From Xanthocytophaga flava (lineage in GTDB: Bacteria; Bacteroidota; Bacteroidia; Cytophagales; 172606-1): a stretch of 64,000 nt of DNA. The DNA lies in contig JASJOS010000001.1 of assembly GCA_030068525.1 (NCBI GenBank), positions 62,001 through 126,000 of the forward strand, in the 5' to 3' direction. The notes below the pieces were generated by a model. It was not told where the DNA came from. It did no database searches and saw nothing but the letters and a program-made list of their open reading frames with translations. The translations under genes and the position numbers were made by a program. Shown here piece by piece: positions 44,250 to 53,212 of the stretch. Positions within the stretch are counted from its first letter, which is position 1, and each line of letters starts with the position of its first letter.

Positions 44250-45479
44250 TTAGATAATACGTAAACGTTTGCCTATCTTTTTATATGCTTCCAGAATACG
44301 AAATAAATGATTGCCTTCTAAGGAAGCCATAAGGCTTGTACGTAACATAGCTCTTCCGGGAGGAATAGCAGGAGCTATAAATACATTCACAAATATCCCT
44401 TCATCATATAATCCCTGCCAAAGTTGACAGGCTTTTGCATCATCATAAAGCAGAACAGGCACAATAGCAGTTTGTCCATCAGGAACATCATATCCCATTT
44501 GCTGAAGTCCTTTACGAATTACATTAGCATTAAAGTGGAGTTTTCGGATTAGTTCTGGCTCCGTTTGCAGCACATGCAAAGCTGCCAAAGCAGCGGCTGT
44601 TGCAGATGCAGAAGGAGAACAACTAAACATAAAAGCAGAAGATTCATGTTTCAGATAATCTATTACTCGTTTCTCTCCTCCAACAAAACCGCCAATGGAT
44701 GCCAATGTCTTAGAGAATGTAGAAAACACCAGATCCACTTCATGACTTAATCCATAATGGCTGGCCGTTCCCCTACCTCCTTCTCCAAGTACTCCAAGGG
44801 AATGTGCGTCATCAATAAGAACCTGAGCATTGTATTTTTGGGCAAGAGAACACAAAGTATTCAGAGGTACTATATCACCAAATGTACTAAAGACTCCATC
44901 TGTAACAATAACTTTTCCAGCCTTTGCAGGAACACGCTGTAATCGTTTCTCCAGATCCTCCATATCGTTGTGATGATACCGAACAACAGGTGTATTCAAA
45001 GCACCTCTGGCCAATAACATACCAGCTACAATACTAGCATGGTTCTCATGGTCTGAAAAAATATAATCACTTCGACCAACTAAAGGAAATAAAACACCCT
45101 GACTTGTTTGATAACCGGTTGAAAAAAGTAAAGCAGCTTCTTTCCCTATAAATTTCGCTAGCTTCAGCTCTAGCTCATTATGTAAATCAAGAGTTCCTGT
45201 TAGGAATCGGGAACCAGAGCTACTGGTTCCGTATTGCTCTATAGCTTTAATAGCTGCTTCTTTTACCTTAGGATGAGTAGTTAACCCAAGATAGTTATTA
45301 GAACCTGCCATCACAATTTTACGCCCCTCCATAATTACCTCAGGCCCCTCACTTTCCTGAATGGCCCGAAAGTAAGGATAAATACCTGTGTTCCGAAGCT
45401 GATCAGCCTTGGTTACGGCATAGCATTTATCAAAAATGCTTCCTCTATACTCTAAACCTTCTGGAGTACCATGAGCCAT
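44250..45479 (-). CDS. Serine palmitoyltransferase-like alpha-oxoamine synthase
   Basis: The 409-residue product (ATG 45479) belongs to the PLP-dependent alpha-oxoamine synthase family. Features are GIYPYFRAI, MAGSNNYLGLT, GTSSSGSRFLTGTLDLHNEL, SDHENHASIV, LIDDAHSLGVLGEGGRG and the Schiff-base lysine in FSTFSKTLASIGGFVGG. The D-K-C-Y-A start, GIYPYF segment and S-G-S-R-F-L-T-G-T match bacterial serine palmitoyltransferases that condense serine with palmitoyl-CoA, the first step of sphingolipid synthesis common in Bacteroidota. Alternatives are 8-amino-7-oxononanoate synthase or glycine C-acetyltransferase. No other sphingolipid gene lies near it. Confidence 0.78.
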   Translation of the reverse strand: MAHGTPEGLEYRGSIFDKCYAVTKADQLRNTGIYPYFRAIQESEGPEVIMEGRKIVMAGSNNYLGLTTHPKVKEAAIKAIEQYGTSSSGSRFLTGTLDLHNELELKLAKFIGKEAALLFSTGYQTSQGVLFPLVGRSDYIFSDHENHASIVAGMLLARGALNTPVVRYHHNDMEDLEKRLQRVPAKAGKVIVTDGVFSTFGDIVPLNTLCSLAQKYNAQVLIDDAHSLGVLGEGGRGTASHYGLSHEVDLVFSTFSKTLASIGGFVGGEKRVIDYLKHESSAFMFSCSPSASATAAALAALHVLQTEPELIRKLHFNANVIRKGLQQMGYDVPDGQTAIVPVLLYDDAKACQLWQGLYDEGIFVNVFIAPAIPPGRAMLRTSLMASLEGNHLFRILEAYKKIGKRLRII

Positions 45480-45624
45480 ATATAAACAAAGCAAAATAGA
45501 AAAATAACCTATCTCCTACATCCTAAAGATGTAACTTTGATTAAATATACTGAATAGACTCAATAATCTCCATTCTATAGTAAATTTTATATGGATTGTC
45601 TATAGAGGAACAAAACAATTTCAT

Positions 45625-45837
45625 TCAAACATTATTACTAGTCTGGCGGATAAGGCTCAGACCGCCCATAAAAAACAGAAAGCCAACTACAAAAGGAACT
45701 AACGATTCCCATTTAGAAACAGAAAGCCCTAAAACAGCTTTACCATCAGATAAAAAGGCAACACAAGCAAATAATACCATGACAATACCTAAGACTGTCA
45801 ATACAGAACCAAAAACTTTCTTTAAATCCAGATCCAT
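45625..45837 (-). CDS. Small two-helix membrane protein
   Basis: The 70-residue protein has two membrane helices (about 10-29, VLTVLGIVMVLFACVAFL; and 45-63, VPFVVGFLFFMGGLSLI). No family is recognised. The short basic start and loop (KWESL) suggest an inner-membrane protein. It is 51 bp downstream of the tRNA nucleotidyltransferase gene and upstream of the palmitoyltransferase-like gene on the same strand, so it may be co-transcribed. Confidence 0.6.
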   Translation of the reverse strand: MDLDLKKVFGSVLTVLGIVMVLFACVAFLSDGKAVLGLSVSKWESLVPFVVGFLFFMGGLSLIRQTSNNV

Positions 45838-45888
45838 AAAACAAGATTGTTTAACAATGAAATAGGTAACTCAATCCTGTTCTGTTAT

Positions 45889-47316
45889 CTAGTTATTCAC
45901 AGGAGAAAGTCCCAGTTTTTTTCCTGTAGAAAGCATAAAACTGTATGCCTCATCCCACTCATTTCGCAACTTGCCATCCAAAATAGCTTCACGAATAGTA
46001 GTTTTAATTTCTCCAACTTCCCGGGAAGGCGAAAGCCCAAAAGTTTCCATAATTATCTCTCCCGTTATAACAGGCTGAAAATTACGAATACGATCTCTGG
46101 CTTCTACCTCATGCAGTTTTTGTTCAACCTTATTAAAATTCTGAATATGTTTCTTTACTTTTTCATGATTCTTGGATGTAATATCGGCTCTACATAACAT
46201 CATCAAAGCTTCCAGATCTTCTCCAGAGTCAAATAACAACCTGCGTAAAGCAGAATCTGTAATGGTCTCTTTCACCAAGGCAATAGGACGCAGATGCAAG
46301 CGTACAAGTTTCTGTACAAAACGCATCTTCTCATTCATAGGAAGTTTCATTCTACGAAATATATTGGGAACCATACGGGCTCCGGCATCTTCGTGTCCAT
46401 GAAACGTCCACCCTACACGAGAATCAAAGCGCTTGGTAGCTGGCTTGGCAATATCATGTAGAATAGCAGCCCAGCGAAGCCATAAGTCATTGGAATTTCT
46501 AGATACATTATCAAGTACCTGTAATGTATGATAAAAATTATCCTTGTGCCCTTTTCCATCCTGAGTCTCTACACCTTGCAGGGCAACCAGTTCTGGAAAT
46601 ATAGAATGTAACAACCCACAATGATACAACAACTTAAAGCCATAAGAAGGTGTGGGAGAGAGAACTATCTTATTTAGTTCATCTATAATCCGTTCCTGTG
46701 AAATAATACGAATACGATCTTTCATTTTTTGAATAGCATCAAAAGAATCCGGATCTATATCAAAACCAAGTTGTGAAGCAAAACGGATAGCCCGCATCAT
46801 TCGCAAAGGATCATCTGAAAAAGTCACATCTGGTGTCAATGGAGTACGAATCATTTTTCTTCTGAGATCTCCGACTCCATCAAATGGATCTATCAATTCA
46901 CCAAGGTTGGTGGTATTCAAACTAATTGCAAGTGCGTTAATAGTAAAATCTCGTCTATTCTGATCATCCTCCAACGTACCATTTTCTACAATAGGCTTCC
47001 TAGAATCACGCTGATAAGATTCTTTTCGAGCTCCAACAAATTCGACATCCCAATCCTGAACATTCAGATGTGCTGTACCAAAATTCTTGAAAATAGAAAT
47101 CTGTGTATTATTATCTACAGTTTCACCTAGTTTTTGAGCCAGATTAATCCCATTGCCATCTCCAATACATACTACATCTATATCCTTACATGGTCGATTT
47201 AACAACAAATCTCTTACAAAACCACCTACAACATAGCTTTCGATACCTGTTTTCTGAGCGATTTCAGATAACCGTTTTAAGATAGGATTTGTATATATAG
47301 TTTCTGTGAAGTTCAT
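45889..47316 (-). CDS. HD-domain tRNA nucleotidyltransferase / poly(A) polymerase family
   Basis: The 475-residue enzyme has the class II nucleotidyltransferase head (about 20-150) with YVVGGFVRDLLLNRPCKDIDVV and DGTLEDDQNRRDFTINALAI-type motifs, RNA-binding helices (ATIRFASQLGF region), and an HD domain (about 260-375: WAAILHDIAKPATKRFD, HGHEDAGARM). It adds or repairs the 3' CCA of tRNAs, or polyadenylates. It begins at ATG 47316. The HD domain is usual in CCA-adding enzymes of this size in bacteria. Confidence 0.93.
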   Translation of the reverse strand: MNFTETIYTNPILKRLSEIAQKTGIESYVVGGFVRDLLLNRPCKDIDVVCIGDGNGINLAQKLGETVDNNTQISIFKNFGTAHLNVQDWDVEFVGARKESYQRDSRKPIVENGTLEDDQNRRDFTINALAISLNTTNLGELIDPFDGVGDLRRKMIRTPLTPDVTFSDDPLRMMRAIRFASQLGFDIDPDSFDAIQKMKDRIRIISQERIIDELNKIVLSPTPSYGFKLLYHCGLLHSIFPELVALQGVETQDGKGHKDNFYHTLQVLDNVSRNSNDLWLRWAAILHDIAKPATKRFDSRVGWTFHGHEDAGARMVPNIFRRMKLPMNEKMRFVQKLVRLHLRPIALVKETITDSALRRLLFDSGEDLEALMMLCRADITSKNHEKVKKHIQNFNKVEQKLHEVEARDRIRNFQPVITGEIIMETFGLSPSREVGEIKTTIREAILDGKLRNEWDEAYSFMLSTGKKLGLSPVNN

Positions 47317-47682
47317 TCCTTATATAGTAAAATAAAATTCTCAAACTGCCCATTTTTGTAAACCATAGGCATATTTTTTTCGTAGTGTGTAAGTAACTAT
47401 CTGCCCAAAGCAAAAGCTTTAGTGCTCAAAGATACTACTTCTGAAGATTATATTGGACAAATGTCTTAAAGCTCATCTGCATTTATGTGCTGTTTACAGA
47501 ATAATAAAAAGCTTTTATCTAAAAAGTACCGATGTAAGGTTTTTGAGTATTTACCTTTTTATCTGTAAGCGTATAAATAGTTGATTGGTATCTCAAAACA
47601 ACATTAATATATTATAAAATACTGACAAACAGTATCTTAATATTTATCCATAATTTAAATACAATACATCCTTAAACAAAAG
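47317..47682. other. Intergenic region upstream of the nucleotidyltransferase gene
   Basis: This AT-rich 366-bp stretch shows no supported gene, hairpin or clear promoter box on either strand. Confidence 0.4.
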
Positions 47683-47805
47683 ATGCTTCAGCCAGTGAAC
47701 AGAATTAAAATTGGAGTTTCCTTGGTATTTGCTGCTTCTGTAGCGTTAGCCGTAGCCATAAGCACAATAATTGGCCTTGTATGTTTTTCGCTTGCCAATT
47801 ATTAA
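47683..47805 (+). CDS. Candidate 40-residue single-pass membrane protein
   Basis: An ATG opens a 40-codon frame ending TAA. The product has a short basic start (MLQPVNRIKIG) and a 25-residue hydrophobic stretch rich in Ala, Val, Ile and Leu, ending CFSLANY. A strong terminator (47880) lies 75 bp downstream on the same strand, which supports a real transcript there. It is not recognised as any family. Confidence 0.45.
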   Translation: MLQPVNRIKIGVSLVFAASVALAVAISTIIGLVCFSLANY

Positions 47806-47879
47806 GCTTTCTGATGTAATGGGACTCTTGATTATTTTTAAAGAAATACAAGAGGTATAAAGCCGTATAAAATATCCTA

Positions 47880-47920
47880 AACAGAAAAAGCCTGTATCAT
47901 AAGTACAGGCTTTTTCTGTT
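47880..47920 (+). terminator. Strong terminator
   Basis: A perfect 17-bp stem (47880-47896 with 47904-47920) with a seven-base loop and internal TTTTT. It is closest to the 40-residue ORF on the plus strand. Confidence 0.8.
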
Positions 47921-47945
47921 ATCGTTCTCTTTATAATAAGTAAAC

Positions 47946-47978
47946 AAAAAGCCCCTTATTTTGCGATAAGGGGCTTTT
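47946..47978 (-). terminator. Terminator of the cold-shock gene
   Basis: A 13-bp stem AAAAGCCCCTTAT/ATAAGGGGCTTTT with a six-base loop is followed on the minus strand by TTTTTGTTTA. Confidence 0.88.
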
Positions 47979-48012
47979 GAAAGGCCATTTATATATAAAA
48001 GGATTATCTATA

Positions 48013-48204
48013 TTAAGCCAATTGAACGTTAACTGCGTTCGGACCTTTTCTTCCTTGTTGCACTTCAAAGGTAACTTTATCGTTTTCTTTGATTTCGTCA
48101 ATCAAGCCCGAAACGTGAACGAAGATGTCTTCATTAGAACTGTCAGATTTAATGAAGCCGAATCCTTTCGTTTCATTAAAAAATTTTACTGTACCAGATT
48201 GCAT
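48013..48204 (-). CDS. Cold-shock domain protein
   Basis: The 63-residue protein is a single OB-fold cold-shock domain starting MQSGTVKFFNETKGFGFIKS. It contains RNP1 (KGFGFI) and RNP2 (DIFVHV), and ends VNVQLA. It binds single-stranded RNA and DNA and may act as an RNA chaperone. The frame is open 31 codons upstream, but the promoter lies there and the family start is at 48204. It is a single-gene unit. Confidence 0.97.
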   Translation of the reverse strand: MQSGTVKFFNETKGFGFIKSDSSNEDIFVHVSGLIDEIKENDKVTFEVQQGRKGPNAVNVQLA

Positions 48205-48234
48205 TTTTTTATTTTTTGTGAAAAAGGTAAAGTA

Positions 48235-48266
48235 CAAACCTAAGCAAACTTTTTTATTATTCCAAG
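48235..48266 (-). promoter_or_regulatory. Promoter of the cold-shock gene
   Basis: On the minus strand a TTGG -33 region (48263-48265), a 20-bp spacer and TAGGTTTG (48235-48242) match the Bacteroidota consensus. The leader would be only about 25 nt, unlike the long leaders of enterobacterial csp genes. Confidence 0.6.
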
Positions 48267-48452
48267 ATAATCTTGCGATTTCTCCAATATTTACCATTTA
48301 TTGATTTAGCACTCGAAAATCCTCCACTTGTTTTTTTCAGCAAATAATACAACCTCTATTACTTTGACCCAAATTACGTAATCACTCTACCCTGTATTTA
48401 TATATGCTACCGTCTCTTTTTATTCACAAAACAAAAAAACTACACTAATACA

Positions 48453-49238
48453 ATGAAACTACAAATACTAAAACTATTCCTTATCTATCTTCCTTTATTC
48501 TTTTTACTCTCTTCACTAGGGAACTATACTAGTGGCTTTATTCTGGATATCTATCCATTTTGTCCAACATGGCTTCTTATAGGATTTCTTTTGACACTAT
48601 TTGCCTTACCAATTTATTATGCAGGAAAAAGACTGAAGCAGTGGACTGTAGAAATGGAGGAAGCAGAACGAACAATACCACTTGTCAGTTATGTGGCAAC
48701 ATTCTGGACAAACAATTATATAGGTACTCTACTGGTGTGTATTGCAACAATAGCATTTACTGGCAATTTTTCACATTCATCAAGATTTACAGACATTTAC
48801 CTTGATAATGGCACAAAAGAGGTTGTACATATTGAAATACCTGGAGCAGAAGAACAAGCTATTCAACCCAAAACTTATCAATTACTATCTATCCCATTGG
48901 GCACGCATCAGGTAAAGTGTAATGGTAAAGTCAAAAATATTACTTTATCTCAACAAGGGAAGTGGATCTTTAATCCTGAATCAGCTAATTCTTATATTGT
49001 ATCCGATATTATTTACGGTGAGACCAATGCTATTAATCAGGACAAGGGTCAAGCCGAAGGTCTACCACAGATCATTAAAAATGAATTATTCATGACATCA
49101 GCAGATTATTTGTTTGAAGCCCCACAGGAAATATCAATAAGCAAAAAACGTTATGAGACAAGTCCGGCAACTGTTACTAAAACAGTATTGTATCGATTAA
49201 ATGACATGATACAGAAAGTTGAATTAGGATCAAATTAA
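48453..49238 (+). CDS. Hypothetical membrane protein
   Basis: The 261-residue protein has three N-terminal hydrophobic segments (about 5-24, 32-56 and 88-106) followed by a soluble beta-rich domain with LGTHQVKCNGKVKNITLSQQGKWIF, which resembles a small lipoyl- or immunoglobulin-like envelope domain but is not assigned to a family. The topology places this domain probably outside the membrane. Function is unknown. It ends 7 bp from the stop of the next gene on the opposite strand, with no hairpin. Confidence 0.7.
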   Translation: MKLQILKLFLIYLPLFFLLSSLGNYTSGFILDIYPFCPTWLLIGFLLTLFALPIYYAGKRLKQWTVEMEEAERTIPLVSYVATFWTNNYIGTLLVCIATIAFTGNFSHSSRFTDIYLDNGTKEVVHIEIPGAEEQAIQPKTYQLLSIPLGTHQVKCNGKVKNITLSQQGKWIFNPESANSYIVSDIIYGETNAINQDKGQAEGLPQIIKNELFMTSADYLFEAPQEISISKKRYETSPATVTKTVLYRLNDMIQKVELGSN

Positions 49239-49245
49239 TGCCTGA

Positions 49246-52200
49246 TCAGAATAAAGCTGTTACCTGCATGCTGCCAATATGAACAATATTCTGAGTACCA
49301 GATTTTCGGCCATTGTAACCTATATTTACCTGTAATCCATTGGCAAGGCGCTGTTGCCAGTTTAAATTCCAGGTCCAGTTTGTGCCAGGGCTTAGAGCTT
49401 CCAGTAATTCATATCCGACAGAAGTACTTGCATCACCTTTGAAGTTAATCTTCACCCAACGTAATGCTGTAGTTATAGTATGTTTGGAAGCTCTGGCCCA
49501 TCTTACCTCAGTAGAAAGAGAATGAATATGGGAACTTTCATCAGCTTCCAGATCTTGTATATTCTTCTTATAAGTATAACTATACACACCCGCAATCCTG
49601 AAAGTGGACAGTGGCTGAAAAGCCAGTTCTGGACTTATCTGTCGCCCGACAACCTCATAATTGCGGGCTGTTAGTAAATTAGACTCACTAACTGTTTGCT
49701 TTTGTACTAATGTATTTTTAAGACTAAATACTTTGCTGAGATTCATTTTCGCGTTTAATCTCCATTCTGTTTTTTGTACTAGTTCAAAATTGTCGCCATC
49801 ATCTGTACGACCCGAAAGTAGTTGTTTAGAGATAGTTTGCAGATATCCGATATCTCCTCCGTATTTCGGATTAGCCCGGTTGTAAAATAATGTACTTCGT
49901 AAAGATTCCTGAACTGAAACAATATCTGCCTCCCTCACATCTTGCCCTACAGGTAGTAACCTTTTCACTAGATCATCATTAGTAGTCTGTTGAGTAATTG
50001 TCCAGGCAGATACAGATGAAAAACGGGCAAGTGTCCTAAAAATACTGTTACCAGCTTTCCATTTCACTGGAGGTGTTATATTAAGTCTGTAGCTCATATT
50101 CTGAGCAAATGCCTGAATATAGTCACTTGTAGCTACAAAATATTTTGCATACTGTTTTTCATCAGCATTTACAGCCTCATAGAACTCGTTTAGCTGTTGA
50201 ACACCATCTCCATTATCATCTCTCCAGGTATGTGTGCCTTGTCCCAGTGGTACTGGCAAATAAACGTATTCTCTTTTTGGTACTAATCCTGACGAATTGG
50301 TCAATGAAAATTCAGAACGTATACTCTTTTTTAACCAATAGCTATTCCAGTCTACCCGCCCCATAATAGTCTCACTATTTTTCAGTCCCAGACTTGTATT
50401 CTGAACTTCCAGCAATCGATAGGTTACGTTAAGCTGTAATGTATTCTGTGATTTCTGGTTAGTCTGAAACTTCATATTCGCTGTACGGGCAAACGTGCTT
50501 TTATACAACCTGCCTTCAAAGGGCAGGTAATCCTGTCGTAACGCAAAGTCGAGTTGAAGGTGAGCTTTTAATGAATCGCCATTGCGAAGAAAGAAACGAT
50601 TTTCCTCAAAATTAGTGGTGGTTGATATAACAGAGTCTGCAATTATTCTGCTTATCATGCGATTCTTATCCATGCTGAAAGCATATCCTGGAGATAAATA
50701 TTTACCCTTATATTCTACAATTGTCTGGAGTCGTTGCCAATCACTCCATTTCTCTTGTTGCCTGGAATACATCCAAAAACCATTGGCAGTTAATTGCAAT
50801 CGTCTTATCTGTTTGGAAATATCTAACCGATGCTGGTACCCATTTAAAATACCTGATCGATCTCTATGGTTAAAGCGATATACCAGTTGATCACTGGATG
50901 CTGACGGAGTAAAGGATGCAGAAGGAACAGGATTAGTAGCAGGTATGGCAGCAGGTGTTGTCAATAGATCTTTTGTGAGTTCGTCGTAAGCCTGGGTTTC
51001 TTTTGGTTTAACAGGTTGAGCAAACTTTGTATTTTTACGGAAACCTACTAATACACTGGCAATATGATCTTTGGTGGCTGTAGTATCTGTGAGAGTCCAG
51101 TCATTATCAAAATTTACATCTCTAAACCGATCTATTGCATAAAATGTACGACTATCCTGCTCATAGGATACATTACCCCACCATTCTAATTTTGGCATAA
51201 ATGGAATAGCCTTTCCCTGATTAGAATATCCTATTTTGAAAGCGTTGCCGGTATTATTTTGCTGATTTATTTGCGAAAAAAGGTTTAGATTCCTTTCTGA
51301 AAAAGCAACCTCACCATATATTGTTTCACTTTTACCTAGCTGATATTCTAATCCACTTGTCAGCATTCGCCTTTGAGAAGGCAATGGAACCAATTGTAAA
51401 GTATCATAACGTCCCTGTGGAACTCCATCTATTGGAGGCACCCATTTATACACCTGTCCATTAAGAGTAGTACTGGACTTTATGTAATTACCTTTCCCTT
51501 CTCCTACTTCGCCAAACTGAATCTTATAAAGTTTATCTGAGGCAACAGTTGTATTTATATACACCGGATATAGCTCTCCATTGTATATTGTGTCAACTTT
51601 TTTATACAAGATCAATGAAGCAGAATATTCACTCACTACGGCTACACCAGATACCCATCCTGCAGTTTGTTTGCTATCTACTTGACTCAATAAAATCTTG
51701 TCAGCTTCTGTCAGATCCAGTGTAAACGACTTATTAGGATTGTCTTTCTCATTGTAATAATTTGTAAACCACGTAAATTTACCTAATTCCTGTTTATGTG
51801 TAAGTGTTAAAATAGATCGACTATAATTCTGATCAGAATACTCAAAATCAACTCGAACTTTTGAGTAAGCAGTAATGACAAGTGTTGTTGAGAAAGTAAT
51901 TTCGGCAGTGTTATAATCAATAATATAATCATTATTAAAACCTCGTGTGAGGAGTCGTCCGTCCAAGTAGACCCGTTCGGAGTTTGCCAGAACAATGATA
52001 TTCTTCTCATTGTTTGCTCCTCTTAAACGATAGGGTCCTTGTACACCTTCTGTAACTATAACCTCCGTGGATAAAAATTTACCTTTGGAAACAGCAAGGC
52101 CCATTGACGTATAAGCTCTTCCACCTAATGCTTCGTAGTTCGTTTCAGCAGCAACACCTTGCACATTTTTGTAATAACGCAGAAAACTGGAAGGTTCCGA

Positions 52201-52932
52201 AATCCGGTTTCTCCAAAGAGGATTTCGGAAAACAATATCTCCAGCCGCCAATTGCCAGCTTTTTGATTTTAACTGAACAAACACTTTGTCAAATTCCTGT
52301 AATGTCTGTGTATTTCCCTCTGGTTGAAAAGGAACACTTTGATCTGAGATAATGGCTTTCAAAGCAATATCCTCTGTTAGCAGTCCTTCCAACTGAAGGT
52401 TTAAGGCAGAGTTTACAAATACACTTTGTGAATTACCAAACGATATACCTCTGGTAATGCTTCCTGTTTTTTGTATACCTTTTGTAGCAAAAAACTCCTC
52501 TCGCTTTTCTCTCTGGTTATTTACATTCTTTCTATTGGGATCAATTCCTCCAAAATACACAACCTTATCATATGTATCAGGATCTCTATGATACACCGGC
52601 TTTCCTAAAAATAGAGGCAGTACACGGTAAGAAACCAATATTGAATCTGGTAACCGAGCCCCGGAAAACCGCAATGTATTTTTTGTGGCAGAATAGGTTG
52701 TATGTATTGTAGTGTCTTGTGGATATAGAATTCTTACAGAAGTAGGATCAATATTTAATGTATCGATAGGGAGAAATAACCCTCTTGGATATACCCATTT
52801 GGAGCGAATAGTAGATACCTGTCCGTGAGATTGAAAAGATAGCAATAGAAAAAATACAACTCCTACAATAGCATGCAGCCAACATAGCTTCAAATTTGAA
52901 ACCTGTATTCTTGTTTTAATTAGCTGGTGCAT
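49246..52932 (-). CDS. Large SprA-related outer-membrane beta-barrel protein
   Basis: This 1228-residue protein has a long N-terminal segment followed by a signal peptide (hydrophobic region about 20-36, ending SHGQVS). Part of its N-terminal domain (about 150-235) reads GSITRGISFGNSQSVFVNSALNLQ, then QPEGNTQTLQEFDKVFVQL. It closely resembles a repeated piece of SprA, the large outer-membrane translocon of T9SS in gliding Bacteroidota. The rest alternates polar and hydrophobic residues in strand-like steps to the end (SMQVTALF), consistent with an outer-membrane barrel. It is about half the size of SprA. A role in export is inference only. Nearby genes do not help. Confidence 0.6.
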   Translation of the reverse strand: MHQLIKTRIQVSNLKLCWLHAIVGVVFFLLLSFQSHGQVSTIRSKWVYPRGLFLPIDTLNIDPTSVRILYPQDTTIHTTYSATKNTLRFSGARLPDSILVSYRVLPLFLGKPVYHRDPDTYDKVVYFGGIDPNRKNVNNQREKREEFFATKGIQKTGSITRGISFGNSQSVFVNSALNLQLEGLLTEDIALKAIISDQSVPFQPEGNTQTLQEFDKVFVQLKSKSWQLAAGDIVFRNPLWRNRISEPSSFLRYYKNVQGVAAETNYEALGGRAYTSMGLAVSKGKFLSTEVIVTEGVQGPYRLRGANNEKNIIVLANSERVYLDGRLLTRGFNNDYIIDYNTAEITFSTTLVITAYSKVRVDFEYSDQNYSRSILTLTHKQELGKFTWFTNYYNEKDNPNKSFTLDLTEADKILLSQVDSKQTAGWVSGVAVVSEYSASLILYKKVDTIYNGELYPVYINTTVASDKLYKIQFGEVGEGKGNYIKSSTTLNGQVYKWVPPIDGVPQGRYDTLQLVPLPSQRRMLTSGLEYQLGKSETIYGEVAFSERNLNLFSQINQQNNTGNAFKIGYSNQGKAIPFMPKLEWWGNVSYEQDSRTFYAIDRFRDVNFDNDWTLTDTTATKDHIASVLVGFRKNTKFAQPVKPKETQAYDELTKDLLTTPAAIPATNPVPSASFTPSASSDQLVYRFNHRDRSGILNGYQHRLDISKQIRRLQLTANGFWMYSRQQEKWSDWQRLQTIVEYKGKYLSPGYAFSMDKNRMISRIIADSVISTTTNFEENRFFLRNGDSLKAHLQLDFALRQDYLPFEGRLYKSTFARTANMKFQTNQKSQNTLQLNVTYRLLEVQNTSLGLKNSETIMGRVDWNSYWLKKSIRSEFSLTNSSGLVPKREYVYLPVPLGQGTHTWRDDNGDGVQQLNEFYEAVNADEKQYAKYFVATSDYIQAFAQNMSYRLNITPPVKWKAGNSIFRTLARFSSVSAWTITQQTTNDDLVKRLLPVGQDVREADIVSVQESLRSTLFYNRANPKYGGDIGYLQTISKQLLSGRTDDGDNFELVQKTEWRLNAKMNLSKVFSLKNTLVQKQTVSESNLLTARNYEVVGRQISPELAFQPLSTFRIAGVYSYTYKKNIQDLEADESSHIHSLSTEVRWARASKHTITTALRWVKINFKGDASTSVGYELLEALSPGTNWTWNLNWQQRLANGLQVNIGYNGRKSGTQNIVHIGSMQVTALF

Positions 52933-53212
52933 TGGACTTTAAACTTCAATTTATTATGCAGGATCTTTCAAATATGCAGATTCATGATGTAGCATTACGA
53001 AGATAACGTATTTCTATTCGGAATAAGTAAACAAGAACTCACTAATGATCAGGCAAATAGGTAAGTTTTCTTCCAAAAATGGAAGAAAGAATAAGATACT
53101 TTCCTCCCTTTTTGAAGTAATATATTCTTTTATGTAATCAAGACGGGATAAAAACCGGAATAATACAAATATCCCTCTATAATGATATTTTATAACACCA
53201 AGCCCATAAATT

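Noticed and set aside
42350..48297. A genomic island centred on radC
   Set aside because: RadC is often carried by islands, but here its neighbours (rpsT, tRNA nucleotidyltransferase, cold-shock) are ordinary core genes and composition is uniform.
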